Positions 6,074 through 12,475 of a stretch of DNA of 64,000 bases are shown here, piece by piece (the first letter of the stretch is position 1; each line of letters begins with the position of its first letter). The stretch is from a virus. Both the position numbers and the translations under genes were made by a program. The stretch lies in IMG/VR virus record IMGVR_UViG_3300028559_000033, positions 1 through 64,000 of that record. One strand, 5' to 3'. Under the pieces are notes generated by a model. The model was not told the DNA's origin. It worked only from the letters and a program-made list of their open reading frames with translations, and ran no database searches.

Positions 6074-6191
6074 ATTTGGCGGCCATTTTGTTAAAGCAGT
6101 ATAGCCGAACTGCATCAATGGAGAATGTTTGGACCATTCTCAAGTAAAATACCTTCTATGTCGTAATAACGATTAGTGTAGTATTTCAAAG

Positions 6192-6282
6192 TGGGAAAGA
6201 GAGGAATCGAACCTCCGATGGTGCTAATGTAACAGTTTTACAGACTGCCGCCCCACATATTGCCGACAGGAGCCACTTTCCC
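6192..6282 (-). tRNA. tRNA-Tyr(GUA)
   Basis: Acceptor GGGAAAG/CTTTCCC, anticodon stem GCAGT/ACTGT with loop CTGTAAA (GUA), long class-II variable arm, T arm GGAGG-TTCGATT-CCTCT, discriminator A. The D loop is longer than usual. Confidence 0.85.
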
Positions 6283-6343
6283 ATTAACTAGACGATGTTT
6301 TTTCTACCAAAAAGAAATTTTGTAGTTGCTGAATCGTCTAAAG

Positions 6344-6658
6344 TGGGACATCTGCGATTCGAACGCAGGACTAATCGGTTAACCTACTACTTCTACTCTC
6401 GTAGACCATCAAAGATGTTGTAGTCTGGACTATATCATCATCTACAGCATTATCCGTTTAGATGCCTTTCGTTTAGTCTCTGAGGCTCCCACTAACGGTT
6501 GCCTGCTGATTGCCCAATCTTTAGAATTATTACTACTTTACAGTGAGTATCTAAAGCTCTAAGGGTGTTCCAGCATACAGAAAGGTTCTACTTTACATAT
6601 TTCGATGTAAGCACTCCTAACAAAGCCGAATACTCTGACCAGACTGAGTTAATGTCCC
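6344..6658 (-). tRNA. tRNA-Lys(UUU) split by group I intron
   Basis: The 5' exon (6623-6658) gives acceptor GGGACAT, D arm ACTC...GAGT and half the anticodon arm (TTCGGCTT). The 3' exon (6344-6382) gives TTAACCGAT, T arm CTGCG-TTCGAAT-CGCAG and acceptor ATGTCCC, discriminator A. Joined, the loop reads CTTTTAA (anticodon UUU). The exact splice site can shift by one T. It is the promoter-proximal tRNA of the array, and a long hairpin (arms TAGACGAT and ATCGTCTA, about 6289-6340) follows the 3' end. Confidence 0.85.
6383..6622 (-). other. group I self-splicing intron (~240 nt)
   Basis: Inside the anticodon loop of tRNA-Lys(UUU). The minus strand carries the group I core: AATCAGCAGG followed by GCAACC (P4-P6 side), the R-type element CAGAGACTAAAC (about 6474-6485) and the S-type element GATATAGTCC (about 6427-6436) that together form P7. 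The 5' exon ends in T and the intron ends in G, as group I splicing requires. There is no endonuclease ORF inside. The class is strongly supported; the boundary is good to about 1 nt. Confidence 0.85.
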
Positions 6659-6824
6659 AAAAAAGATGTGTATTTAGTTGTCAAGGTTCTGGTTGAAAAG
6701 CTGTGTTTCTCTCACCACCCAATCAATATACCACCTCTGGTCGTCCAGTGGGGACATAGTGTGCCAGTTCAGAAATTGGCCTTCGGGCGGTGCATATAAT
6801 AAGGAACGCCTGCGCGTATCATTA

Positions 6825-6853
6825 AAAGTAACTCACATTGGCTGAGAAGTCAA
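6825..6853 (-). promoter_or_regulatory. sigma70-type promoter of the tRNA array
   Basis: Minus strand TTGACT (6848-6853), 17-nt spacer, TACTTT (6825-6830). It lies between the terminator at 6890-6925 and the first tRNA. The -10 box is weak, so the start is tentative. The leader from here to 6659 holds no gene that I can support. Confidence 0.4.
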
Positions 6854-6889
6854 GAGTGAGGAGGACAGTGTGAAAAGTGGCTAAACTAC

Positions 6890-6925
6890 AAAAAAAGAGA
6901 GGTCTTTTTAGGTCCCTCTCTTTTT
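6890..6925. terminator. bidirectional intrinsic terminator
   Basis: Near-perfect inverted repeat AAAAAGAGAGG...CCTCTCTTTTT. It ends in a T run on both strands and so can act in either direction. It separates the tiny unit at 6951-7097 from the tRNA array. Confidence 0.85.
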
Positions 6926-6950
6926 GTTGTTTGTATTTTTAGCTTTTCTT

Positions 6951-7043
6951 CTAACTATACAATTCAACAAAAAGAGACTCGCCCATAAACCAATCGGCTT
7001 TAGGGGAATAATCTGTTTTTGGTTGAATATGTAGAGTCTTCAT
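6951..7043 (-). CDS. 30-residue peptide gene candidate
   Basis: Reading frame MKTLHIQPKTDYSPKADWFM... ending LFVELYS, 30 residues. It fits exactly between a strong promoter (7069-7097) and a terminator (6890-6925), which makes a dedicated mini-transcript likely. No clear Shine-Dalgarno sequence is present just before the ATG, so the RNA could instead be non-coding. No family is recognised. Confidence 0.4.
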   Translation of the reverse strand: MKTLHIQPKTDYSPKADWFMGESLFVELYS

Positions 7044-7068
7044 TGGAGGTTCAATTTGTCCTATAGTA

Positions 7069-7097
7069 TATATACAAGTTTTTTCTTATTTTGTCAA
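7069..7097 (-). promoter_or_regulatory. strong sigma70-type promoter
   Basis: Minus strand TTGACA (7092-7097), 17-nt spacer, TATATA (7069-7074). The -35 box lies within the last codons of the 252-residue gene. Transcription would start near 7062 and end at 6890-6925, a transcript of about 170 nt. Confidence 0.6.
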
Positions 7098-7844
7098 CTT
7101 TGAAGTTGAACTAAAAACCTTAACCTTTTTCTTCAGATACCTCTCAACTGCTGTTTTCGCTGGTGCATCAGGATTTTCTTTATACTTTTGTTGAATCTTT
7201 CTTAAATTTTCAATCTCAGCACCCTCAACTCTCAATCCTGCTTTTCTATCACTTTCGGCTTTAGCTCTAAGAGTATCGGAATTTGCACGACCTAAAAGTT
7301 TTGCAGTTTTAGTTTGTCTCTTTTGTCTTGAAGAGCCTGGTTCTTTTTCTCTCAACTCATCACTTTTTCTTAGTGCTTTACCTGCTGGAGAAGAAACTCC
7401 TTTAGGATGATTATAAGTAGCTGGACGAGGACTATAAAGATTTACTGCTCCTTCAAGAATACTTTCTCTCCAATCTTCACTCATTGCAGACATAATTGAA
7501 TTTGCGGATTCTTCTGTATTCGCATATCCTTCATCAAGAAGATGAGTAAGAATGATATCATAGATGTCTAAATCTTCTTTTCTATACTTAGACTTAGCTT
7601 TGGCTGATTTTTTATTATGAGAATTTGCAATTTTTTCCATTTTATTGATGTGGTCAAATTGTTTCTGAGAAGCCTCAAATGGGTCTTCATTTCCCTTAGG
7701 GTCTATGTGCTCATCTTCATATCCATGAGCATCTGAAGTCTTTCTAGAAGCCTGACGAATCATTTTACCAACAGGAAGCTTCTTATAACCTTCACAAACT
7801 TCTAAATAAGCTTCTTGTAAATTGTGAATATCAATATGGTCCAT
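7086..7844 (-). CDS. phage protein with MSExW-type motif
   Basis: This 252-residue, very basic protein is rich in Lys, Arg, Ser and Gly. Residues about 94-130 hold a segment IYDIILTHLLDEGYANTEES followed by SIMSAMSEDWRESIL. The same pattern (HLLxxG...T..A.SI..AMSExW..SI) recurs near the N-terminus of the protein at 9484. The remainder is low-complexity and basic, suggesting contact with DNA or packaging inside the head. A T4-like late promoter (TATAAATA) lies 30 nt upstream, so it is probably a late, possibly virion-internal protein. That is inference; I recognise no named family. Confidence 0.7.
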   Translation of the reverse strand: MDHIDIHNLQEAYLEVCEGYKKLPVGKMIRQASRKTSDAHGYEDEHIDPKGNEDPFEASQKQFDHINKMEKIANSHNKKSAKAKSKYRKEDLDIYDIILTHLLDEGYANTEESANSIMSAMSEDWRESILEGAVNLYSPRPATYNHPKGVSSPAGKALRKSDELREKEPGSSRQKRQTKTAKLLGRANSDTLRAKAESDRKAGLRVEGAEIENLRKIQQKYKENPDAPAKTAVERYLKKKVKVFSSTSKLTK

Positions 7845-7868
7845 ATTTTTAGATACTTTTAGATACTT

Positions 7869-8504
7869 TTAACTATTTATATTAGCCAATATATAGGCCC
7901 ATAGGGTATGAGAAAAACTTTCAGCTTGGATAGGATGGAATGTTTTCCCAATTTTAGCTGAATATTGTCTTCCACTCCTTTCTCCCTCAACTCCAAATCC
8001 ATGCTTTCTATAAATAGATGCTCTCGTATTCTTTTCTGGGTTTCTTCTATTCTCTGAAGCATAAGAAAAACTGTCAGGGTCATTAGACACTAAATGCCCC
8101 GCAGGAATTCTATCTTTGATATGCTTATCCCACACTCTCTTGGCGTCTCTTGCGAGTTTAAATCTTTGCCCATGAGAAAGAGTGCTAGGAGGTATCCTAC
8201 TATCATTACCCCAACTAACATGATGAGCAGGCTTATGTCCATGAGTTTTCACTTCATCAGAATGAATACGGCTATACCCGTGCTGAGAATTATAGCTTGG
8301 TTGATGATCTATCTCATAAGAGATCCCCGACTTTTTATGCTTTATATAAGTATGACCTGACGGAGACTTATGTGGGGATGACCTAATATCAGAAGGTTTA
8401 TCATAAGATAATTCTAAATCCTTATGAGGAGTTCTATCAAAATCATAAGACTTATCATCAAATTTCTTTCTTTCTTCTAAAAATTGCTTAAAAGTTTTCA
8501 TCAA
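7869..8504 (-). CDS. putative internal virion protein with capsid-targeting-like N-terminus
   Basis: This 211-residue protein opens MMKTFKQFLEER. This closely resembles the T4 capsid-targeting sequence (MKTYQEFIAE) that directs internal proteins into the prohead before cleavage by the gp21 protease. The body is His/Lys/Ser rich, with the segment SIYRKHGFGVEGERSGRQYS near the C-terminus. A CTAAATA late-type promoter lies 22 nt upstream, and the TATAAATA promoter of the next gene overlaps its end. I infer that it is packaged in the head; its biochemical role is unknown. The second Met is an equally possible start. Confidence 0.7.
   Translation of the reverse strand: MMKTFKQFLEERKKFDDKSYDFDRTPHKDLELSYDKPSDIRSSPHKSPSGHTYIKHKKSGISYEIDHQPSYNSQHGYSRIHSDEVKTHGHKPAHHVSWGNDSRIPPSTLSHGQRFKLARDAKRVWDKHIKDRIPAGHLVSNDPDSFSYASENRRNPEKNTRASIYRKHGFGVEGERSGRQYSAKIGKTFHPIQAESFSHTLWAYILANINS
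7874..7881 (-). promoter_or_regulatory. T4-like late promoter TATAAATA
   Basis: Perfect TATAAATA on the minus strand, 30 nt before the start of the 252-residue gene. Confidence 0.75.
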
Positions 8505-8524
8505 TAAACAGAAGTTTCTTCAAA

Positions 8525-8893
8525 CTATTTAGTCATCATAGAAAATCCCCAACCAGTTGTAATCCAAATTCTATCTGGCTTATATCCAAAATATCCTTGT
8601 AGCCAAGGACACAACCAAACTTTCATTTGAGTTAAATTGTCAATATAAACCGTTCCATACTCATCTGTGAATTGAAATTTTAGAACAGTATCACAGATTT
8701 CAACATATTCTGTGTTCAAATCTATTCTTAGTATATCACCAGGAAATGCTTCTCTACCTGAACGTAAAGTGAAGAAGTGGTCAAGAACAAGTTCGGTTCC
8801 ATTGCATAATAATTCTTCTTTTGTATTGTGATGCTCGTGGTCAAAATGCCAAAGTGAATCGGCACGTTTCTGAGCTAAGATTGAGAGTTTCAT
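8525..8893 (-). CDS. conserved-type hypothetical phage protein
   Basis: This 122-residue protein is rich in aromatic residues (KADSLWHFDHEHHNT...; VWLCPWLQGYFGYKPDRIWITTGWGF). The layout of a WxFD motif, a charged helix and then beta-strands recalls small conserved cyanophage proteins of unknown function, but I cannot assign a named family securely. It is separated from the upstream 95-residue gene by 3 bp and is therefore co-transcribed. No membrane segment or signal is visible. Confidence 0.7.
   Translation of the reverse strand: MKLSILAQKRADSLWHFDHEHHNTKEELLCNGTELVLDHFFTLRSGREAFPGDILRIDLNTEYVEICDTVLKFQFTDEYGTVYIDNLTQMKVWLCPWLQGYFGYKPDRIWITTGWGFSMMTK
8526..8532 (-). promoter_or_regulatory. 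late-type promoter CTAAATA
   Basis: Minus strand CTAAATA, 22 nt before the 211-residue gene (start 8504). It overlaps the stop codon of the preceding gene. Confidence 0.5.
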
Positions 8894-8896
8894 AAT

Positions 8897-9184
8897 TTAT
8901 CTCTTAGAATAATGTGATTGGTAAAGGTCATAATACGGAGTTTTTGAGATTTTATCTATTGGTGGAATTTGTGGAGCAACTTTCCAAATTCTACTTGGAT
9001 TATATCTCCAGATTCTTGCAGCTTCAGCTACCGCAAGAGTTGCCTCCATAATATCCCAAGTATATTTGGGCAGTCTATGTCCACAAAAATATGAACCAAC
9101 TGGAAATTGTGAGGGCGGTTGATATCTGCATGAAAAACATAATTCATTCACTCTTCTCCGTTTTAATGATTTCAAGAATTCCAT
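8897..9184 (-). CDS. hypothetical Cys/Trp-rich protein
   Basis: This 95-residue protein starts MEFLKSLKRRRVNELCFSC, has a CFSC pair and a later Cys/His (YFCGH) that could bind zinc, then a Trp/Tyr-rich C-terminal half (ARIWRYNPSRIWK). Its 5' end overlaps the 3' end of the KTSC-domain gene by 41 bp in another frame. The overlap is longer than usual; the true start could be a little downstream, though no better ATG is obvious. No known family. Confidence 0.6.
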   Translation of the reverse strand: MEFLKSLKRRRVNELCFSCRYQPPSQFPVGSYFCGHRLPKYTWDIMEATLAVAEAARIWRYNPSRIWKVAPQIPPIDKISKTPYYDLYQSHYSKR

Positions 9185-9392
9185 CTTTGCGAAGACTATG
9201 AATCAATTTACCCACACTCCCACCAGTAGTTTCGGCAATCATAATCTGGGATTTAGTATCTTCAATATTTTTACATTTGTAATTATACACTTTATCACTA
9301 TTTGAAGTGAAGGCTACTCCTACAACACTTTCTTCAGTATCAAATATAATTTTAGAAATTGCAGACGAGTTTTGAATTTCAAGAGTTTCCAT
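9144..9392 (-). CDS. KTSC-domain protein
   Basis: This 82-residue protein has an N-terminal half, SSAISKIIFDTEESVVGVAF...DKVYNYK, that matches the KTSC domain pattern (a serine-alanine-isoleucine start, a YD turn, a beta-hairpin, then VYxY). KTSC is a short domain found in phages and bacteria, sometimes fused to nucleic-acid enzymes; its role is not settled. The C-terminal 40 residues are helical and may extend the domain. Transcription is leftward with the following 95-residue gene. Confidence 0.7.
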   Translation of the reverse strand: METLEIQNSSAISKIIFDTEESVVGVAFTSNSDKVYNYKCKNIEDTKSQIMIAETTGGSVGKLIHSLRKDGILEIIKTEKSE

Positions 9393-9483
9393 AATGATTC
9401 TCAGACACCTTTATAGTCTATCACAGACTCAGGCTGTAAATGTCTTAAGTAGACAGTTGTTCAACTGACCACCAGTCTAGATT

Positions 9484-10203
9484 TTAGAGAAAATCAGAAT
9501 TCAATCGTTCGGCTGCTCTAGACATTCTTGTTTGAGTATTTTTTCTTTTTGCGTTGAATCTTGCACCAGCATCATTCATACGTTCACGAGTTTCTTTTTG
9601 CTTGCGCTTTTTAGCAATTTCATTTTGAATCTTAGTAAAAGTTTTTGAAGCTTTATTGAAATTATCAGTATCTTTAACTTTAATCTCAGTTGAATAAAAC
9701 ATACCTCCTATTCTTGGAGAATTATTTCTTGCATTATATCTTGCTCGTTCTTTCGCATCTTGAATATGAAGCTCATATGGTTTAGTCTGTTCACTCTTCT
9801 TTTTTCCACGATTAATTCCACCAGTTCCGTGTGGTTGAGGAGCATATCCCATCGTCATTCCTGTGGTGTATGAATTTCTATATGTTCTATGACCTTGCTT
9901 CAATCTTCCAAAACTTACTTCAGGATTTACTGTTTTCTTAGAAACTGTTTCTCCACCAAGTTTTTTCCACTTATCTCCAGATTTTACTAACTTTTTTTTA
10001 CTCGTTTGAGTAAGATTTATAAATTCTGGAGTTTTTTTCTTACCCTTAACTTTATCCTCCTTTCTCATTTCGGATAAATTTACAATAGAATATATCCAAG
10101 ACTCAGACATAGCAGGAATAATAGAAACTGCCTCACTTAATGTATCAGAAAAACCATTTTCTAATAGATGTTCTACTACAATCTCCAAGTATTCCTGATA
10201 CAT
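9484..10203 (-). CDS. basic phage protein, paralogous motif with the 252-residue gene
   Basis: This 239-residue, highly basic protein has its N-terminal 35 residues (YLEIVVEHLLENGFSDTLSE ... SIIPAMSESW) repeating the motif seen in the gene at 7086. The rest is Lys/Arg/Gly/Thr rich (TTGMTMGYAPQPHGTGGINR) and ends in Arg-rich helices with MSRAAERLNSDF. A CCTAAATA late-type promoter lies 25 nt upstream. A shared N-terminal module joined to basic tails suggests a family of DNA-associated or head-internal proteins; this is inference. Confidence 0.7.
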   Translation of the reverse strand: MYQEYLEIVVEHLLENGFSDTLSEAVSIIPAMSESWIYSIVNLSEMRKEDKVKGKKKTPEFINLTQTSKKKLVKSGDKWKKLGGETVSKKTVNPEVSFGRLKQGHRTYRNSYTTGMTMGYAPQPHGTGGINRGKKKSEQTKPYELHIQDAKERARYNARNNSPRIGGMFYSTEIKVKDTDNFNKASKTFTKIQNEIAKKRKQKETRERMNDAGARFNAKRKNTQTRMSRAAERLNSDFL

Positions 10204-10227
10204 ATGAATAAAAATTTACTATATTTG

Positions 10228-10234
10228 TATTTAG
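10228..10234 (-). promoter_or_regulatory. late-type promoter CTAAATA
   Basis: Minus strand CCTAAATA, 25 nt before the 239-residue gene. Confidence 0.5.
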
Positions 10235-10241
10235 GGTAAAT

Positions 10242-10412
10242 TTAATTTAAAGAAAACTCACATTGCATTAGCGACTTCACGAATAGTTCAGTATATCGCT
10301 CTTGTTTTTCTGGAACTACTGCTGAGGGATATTCAGAAATTGCTTTTCTTAATGCCTCTAGTTCATACAGTTCGTCGTTCGTCATTTGTATCAGCAATTG
10401 CACACAATTCAT
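10242..10412 (-). CDS. 56-residue hypothetical protein
   Basis: Frame MNCVQLLIQMTNDELYELEA... ending SLMQCEFSLN. The protein is acidic and helical; an internal Met (MTNDELYELEALRK) 9 codons in is a possible alternative start. It belongs to the run of short leftward genes. Not recognised. Confidence 0.55.
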   Translation of the reverse strand: MNCVQLLIQMTNDELYELEALRKAISEYPSAVVPEKQERYTELFVKSLMQCEFSLN

Positions 10413-10418
10413 AATTAT

Positions 10419-10562
10419 TTAGTCTGGAATTTCATCAATGTGAGTAGATTTAATAGGTTTTAATTTTTCCAAATGTTTCTTATATTGTAAATCTTGAAAC
10501 TTTTCACTATCTACAAGTTCTCCTGTAGAAACTTCTTTGGAGCAATTCGGTTTAATCTTCAT
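10419..10562 (-). CDS. 47-residue hypothetical protein
   Basis: Frame MKIKPNCSKEVSTGELVDSE... ending STHIDEIPD. It overlaps the end of the upstream 80-residue gene by 11 bp, which is consistent with coupled translation. No family recognised. Confidence 0.5.
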   Translation of the reverse strand: MKIKPNCSKEVSTGELVDSEKFQDLQYKKHLEKLKPIKSTHIDEIPD

Positions 10563-10794
10563 CGTGAATGTCTCTAATTCTAGGTTTAGTTTGCTCTACT
10601 TTACAATCAACTTTTTTGAGTTTATTCTTTTGAATATACTTCTTCATATGTTCTACGCACGAGAAATAACAAGATTTTTTATCTTTTCCATCCTTATGAT
10701 GTAAAGTATAAGGAAATCCAATATGAAGTGGTGGAACTACCAATAAATCTATCAGTTGTGCTTTTGTGAGTTTAGGCTTTATTTTTTTAGTCAT
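10552..10794 (-). CDS. 80-residue basic protein
   Basis: Starts MTKKIKPKLTKAQLIDLLVV and contains YTLHHKDGKDKKSCYFSCVEHMKKYIQKNK. HH...C..C..H could bind a metal ion. Its start overlaps the stop of the upstream gene by 4 bp (ATGA type), so the two are coupled. Function unknown. Confidence 0.65.
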   Translation of the reverse strand: MTKKIKPKLTKAQLIDLLVVPPLHIGFPYTLHHKDGKDKKSCYFSCVEHMKKYIQKNKLKKVDCKVEQTKPRIRDIHDED

Positions 10795-11027
10795 AGAATA
10801 TTATGATACTCCAAAATTTCTTTCATTAATTTTGGTTCAATCATATAAAATTCAGCTATCATATCAATAGTCCAATGATTTGAATTCTTGAGTTGTGCTA
10901 ATTCTCTCTGACTAAAAGCTTCACATATAAAGTTCTCAGAACCAAAGCACGAAGTTCTAGTTTTCATACCCTCAAAAGATAGAATGTTTCTAAGTACGGT
11001 TTTTAATTTTTGAATAATAAAGTTCAT
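10791..11027 (-). CDS. 78-residue hypothetical protein
   Basis: I chose the ATG opening MNFIIQKLKTVLRNILSF rather than an upstream GTG, which would add 19 hydrophobic residues. The protein then has a basic amphipathic helix and a C-terminal half (NHWTIDMIAEFYMIEPKLMK) like a small helix-turn-helix. It overlaps the next gene by 4 bp. Not recognised. Confidence 0.55.
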   Translation of the reverse strand: MNFIIQKLKTVLRNILSFEGMKTRTSCFGSENFICEAFSQRELAQLKNSNHWTIDMIAEFYMIEPKLMKEILEYHNIL

Positions 11028-11096
11028 AATGTTTTTAAGTAATTCACATAATATAAAGTAAAAATAAATTGGGAGCCCCCCCACGTATCATAAAAT

Positions 11097-11348
11097 TCAG
11101 TCGTCAGTTTCCAACAATCCAAATTCCTTACGAAGAAGTTTAGTTGACTTCTCTGCGTTACGATACGTTACAATTCTGAGAATTGGACTTTCTGGATGAT
11201 ACCTCAGCCAAAAGAAGAATCTACGAAACTTAATCTCAACTAAACTGGCCCACAAACTAATAAACACAGGTCCAAGTTCTTCCAAGAACAAAATATAAAG
11301 TGATATTCCAGTTAGAACTAGAAAAAGTATGTATTGTGGCTGCATCAT
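11097..11348 (-). CDS. small membrane protein
   Basis: This 83-residue protein has a strongly hydrophobic N-terminus (YILFLVLTGISLYILFL), probably one membrane-spanning helix, followed by a second hydrophobic patch and a basic tail. It may sit in the host membrane. Its start overlaps the stop of the upstream gene (ATGA). It could affect lysis or the host envelope, but no holin signature is clear. Confidence 0.6.
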   Translation of the reverse strand: MMQPQYILFLVLTGISLYILFLEELGPVFISLWASLVEIKFRRFFFWLRYHPESPILRIVTYRNAEKSTKLLRKEFGLLETDD

Positions 11349-11521
11349 TTTAATCCAATCTCCCGAAGATAACTATGATAACGAAGAAAAGACCCCAAGC
11401 GAACTGGTCTTCCTAGACTCCAACAGCACTCTTGATAAGATAAAAATTCGTAATATGGCGTTGTGGGGTCTAAAACTGGAAACTCACTTGAAGTTCCCAC
11501 ATATTGTCTAAGATTAAACAT
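11345..11521 (-). CDS. 58-residue hypothetical protein
   Basis: The start is set at MFNLRQYVGTSSEF because this ATG overlaps the end of the upstream gene by 8 bp, the coupling pattern used throughout this operon. Residues PYYEFLSYQECCWSLGRPVR form an aromatic, Cys-pair segment. No family recognised. Confidence 0.5.
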   Translation of the reverse strand: MFNLRQYVGTSSEFPVLDPTTPYYEFLSYQECCWSLGRPVRLGSFLRYHSYLREIGLK

Positions 11522-11735
11522 TTTCCCAATCTGGAACGAACACATCCCAAACTAGATGCTTATCCTCAAGATAATAGCACAAATCATCCTCATCTTCTGG
11601 AAGCAATTCAGAACTCAAAAGTATGAAGTCTGTAATTCCGAGAAATGTGTCTCCAGATGAATCTTCAACAGTTGCAATAACCTCTACTTGTTGTTTGATT
11701 TGTGTTAATTGCTCAACTAATTTCACATAGGTCAA
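11514..11735 (-). CDS. 73-residue acidic protein
   Basis: Starts MTYVKLVEQLTQIKQQVEVI and continues with an acidic loop (LLPEDEDDLCYYLEDKH). The mix of helix and beta-strands resembles small phage accessory proteins. It overlaps both neighbours by a few bases in an ATGA-coupled operon. Confidence 0.6.
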   Translation of the reverse strand: MTYVKLVEQLTQIKQQVEVIATVEDSSGDTFLGITDFILLSSELLPEDEDDLCYYLEDKHLVWDVFVPDWENV

Positions 11736-11929
11736 TTTGATGATTTCCTCAATTGTTTCTGTATAAAAGATTTTGCAGTTTGAAAAGACCGAGCCAAATG
11801 CACTTGAAATCCATTGTGTATTACAATGTATTGCTTATCACCATATGGAATTGCCGCCCAAGCTAAGTCTTTTGTGACGTAAGATGGAAATTGCGGTTTC
11901 AATGTAGGTGAGAAGTTAACAAGCGTCAT
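11732..11929 (-). CDS. 65-residue hypothetical protein
   Basis: MTLVNFSPTLKPQFPSYVTK... with beta-strands WAAIPYGDKQYIVIHNGFQV and a basic C-terminal helix. It has the look of a short alpha/beta domain. ATGA overlaps at both ends tie it to its neighbours. No function can be assigned. Confidence 0.6.
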   Translation of the reverse strand: MTLVNFSPTLKPQFPSYVTKDLAWAAIPYGDKQYIVIHNGFQVHLARSFQTAKSFIQKQLRKSSN

Positions 11930-12069
11930 TGAGAACAGTCATCAAATTCCAATTCAGACTGAACGTCCTCAAAATCTTCAGGGTCAATACCCAAATACTT
12001 CAAGAACTCATCGTAGTATCTAGCGTGAACCTCGTCAAGAATTTGTTGTTCAACAGAGTTAGTCATCAT
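11926..12069 (-). CDS. 47-residue acidic protein
   Basis: Frame MMTNSVEQQILDEVHARYYD... ending LEFDDCSQ. The ATGA overlap with the next gene and strong acidic, helical character support it. Too short for a family call. Confidence 0.6.
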   Translation of the reverse strand: MMTNSVEQQILDEVHARYYDEFLKYLGIDPEDFEDVQSELEFDDCSQ

Positions 12070-12075
12070 AATTCC

Positions 12076-12213
12076 TCAATACCCGTATCTAGAAATCATT
12101 TGCTCCATTCTATCTTCACGATAGTCATCCTCTTCAAAATCATTACTCTGAACATCTTGCAGTTCTTCGTAAATCTCATCTGCAGTCATTTCATAGAATA
12201 AATCAGAAGCCAT
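12076..12213 (-). CDS. 45-residue acidic protein, first gene of operon
   Basis: Frame MASDLFYEMTADEIYEELQD... ending MISRYGY. It has a good Shine-Dalgarno GGAGG 7 nt before ATG and a CTAAATA promoter motif 24 nt upstream, so it heads the small-gene operon running to about 10242. Very acidic, helical; function unknown. Confidence 0.7.
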   Translation of the reverse strand: MASDLFYEMTADEIYEELQDVQSNDFEEDDYREDRMEQMISRYGY

Positions 12214-12236
12214 AACTATCCTCCAAAATTATATTG

Positions 12237-12243
12237 TATTTAG
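12237..12243 (-). promoter_or_regulatory. late-type promoter CTAAATA
   Basis: Minus strand ACTAAATA, 24 nt before the 45-residue gene that heads the small-gene operon. Confidence 0.5.
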
Positions 12244-12255
12244 TATACATATTTC

Positions 12256-12289
12256 TTAAAAAGAAAAAAGGCAGAGTTCCAAGTCTGCC
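12256..12289 (-). terminator. intrinsic terminator
   Basis: Minus strand stem GGCAGA/TCTGCC with an 8-nt loop, followed by a long T-rich run. It ends the candidate small RNA unit that starts near 12359. Confidence 0.8.
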
Positions 12290-12359
12290 AAATATGTATA
12301 ATCGCATATTACCACCACTAGACGAGACCGAAATCTCGAAACTACAGAGACTTCAGGAC
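12256..12359 (-). ncRNA. candidate ~100-nt small RNA
   Basis: A strong promoter at 12366-12394 and the terminator at 12256-12289 frame about 100 nt with no convincing reading frame. The RNA would hold a GAGATTTCGGTCTC hairpin plus the terminator hairpin. T4 makes stable small RNAs of unknown role, so a phage small RNA is plausible. The sequence upstream (12395-12475) holds no gene. Confidence 0.5.
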
Positions 12360-12365
12360 CTTTCT

Positions 12366-12394
12366 AATATAGGGCCTATGATACGAGAAGTCAA
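12366..12394 (-). promoter_or_regulatory. strong sigma70-type promoter
   Basis: Minus strand TTGACT (12389-12394), exactly 17 nt, TATATT (12366-12371). The -35 context TTGACTTCTC is the same as in the tRNA-array promoter. Confidence 0.65.
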
Positions 12395-12475
12395 GTCTTA
12401 GGAATTATGTAAAATTTGACAACTCTCTCAAACCCATTATAATAAATCTGTTGATTTCAAGCCTATCTAGAACCT

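Noticed and set aside
1330-6147. Open frames on the plus strand and in other frames within the tRNA cluster (for example 1330-1551, 3312-3566, 5893-6147)
   Set aside because: They lie directly over tRNA genes on the minus strand and have no ribosome site or protein-like composition.
10791-11084. Longer GTG start (97 residues) for the gene ending at 10791
   Set aside because: The extra 19 residues run through a G/C homopolymer and give an odd hydrophobic leader; the internal ATG gives a more typical start.
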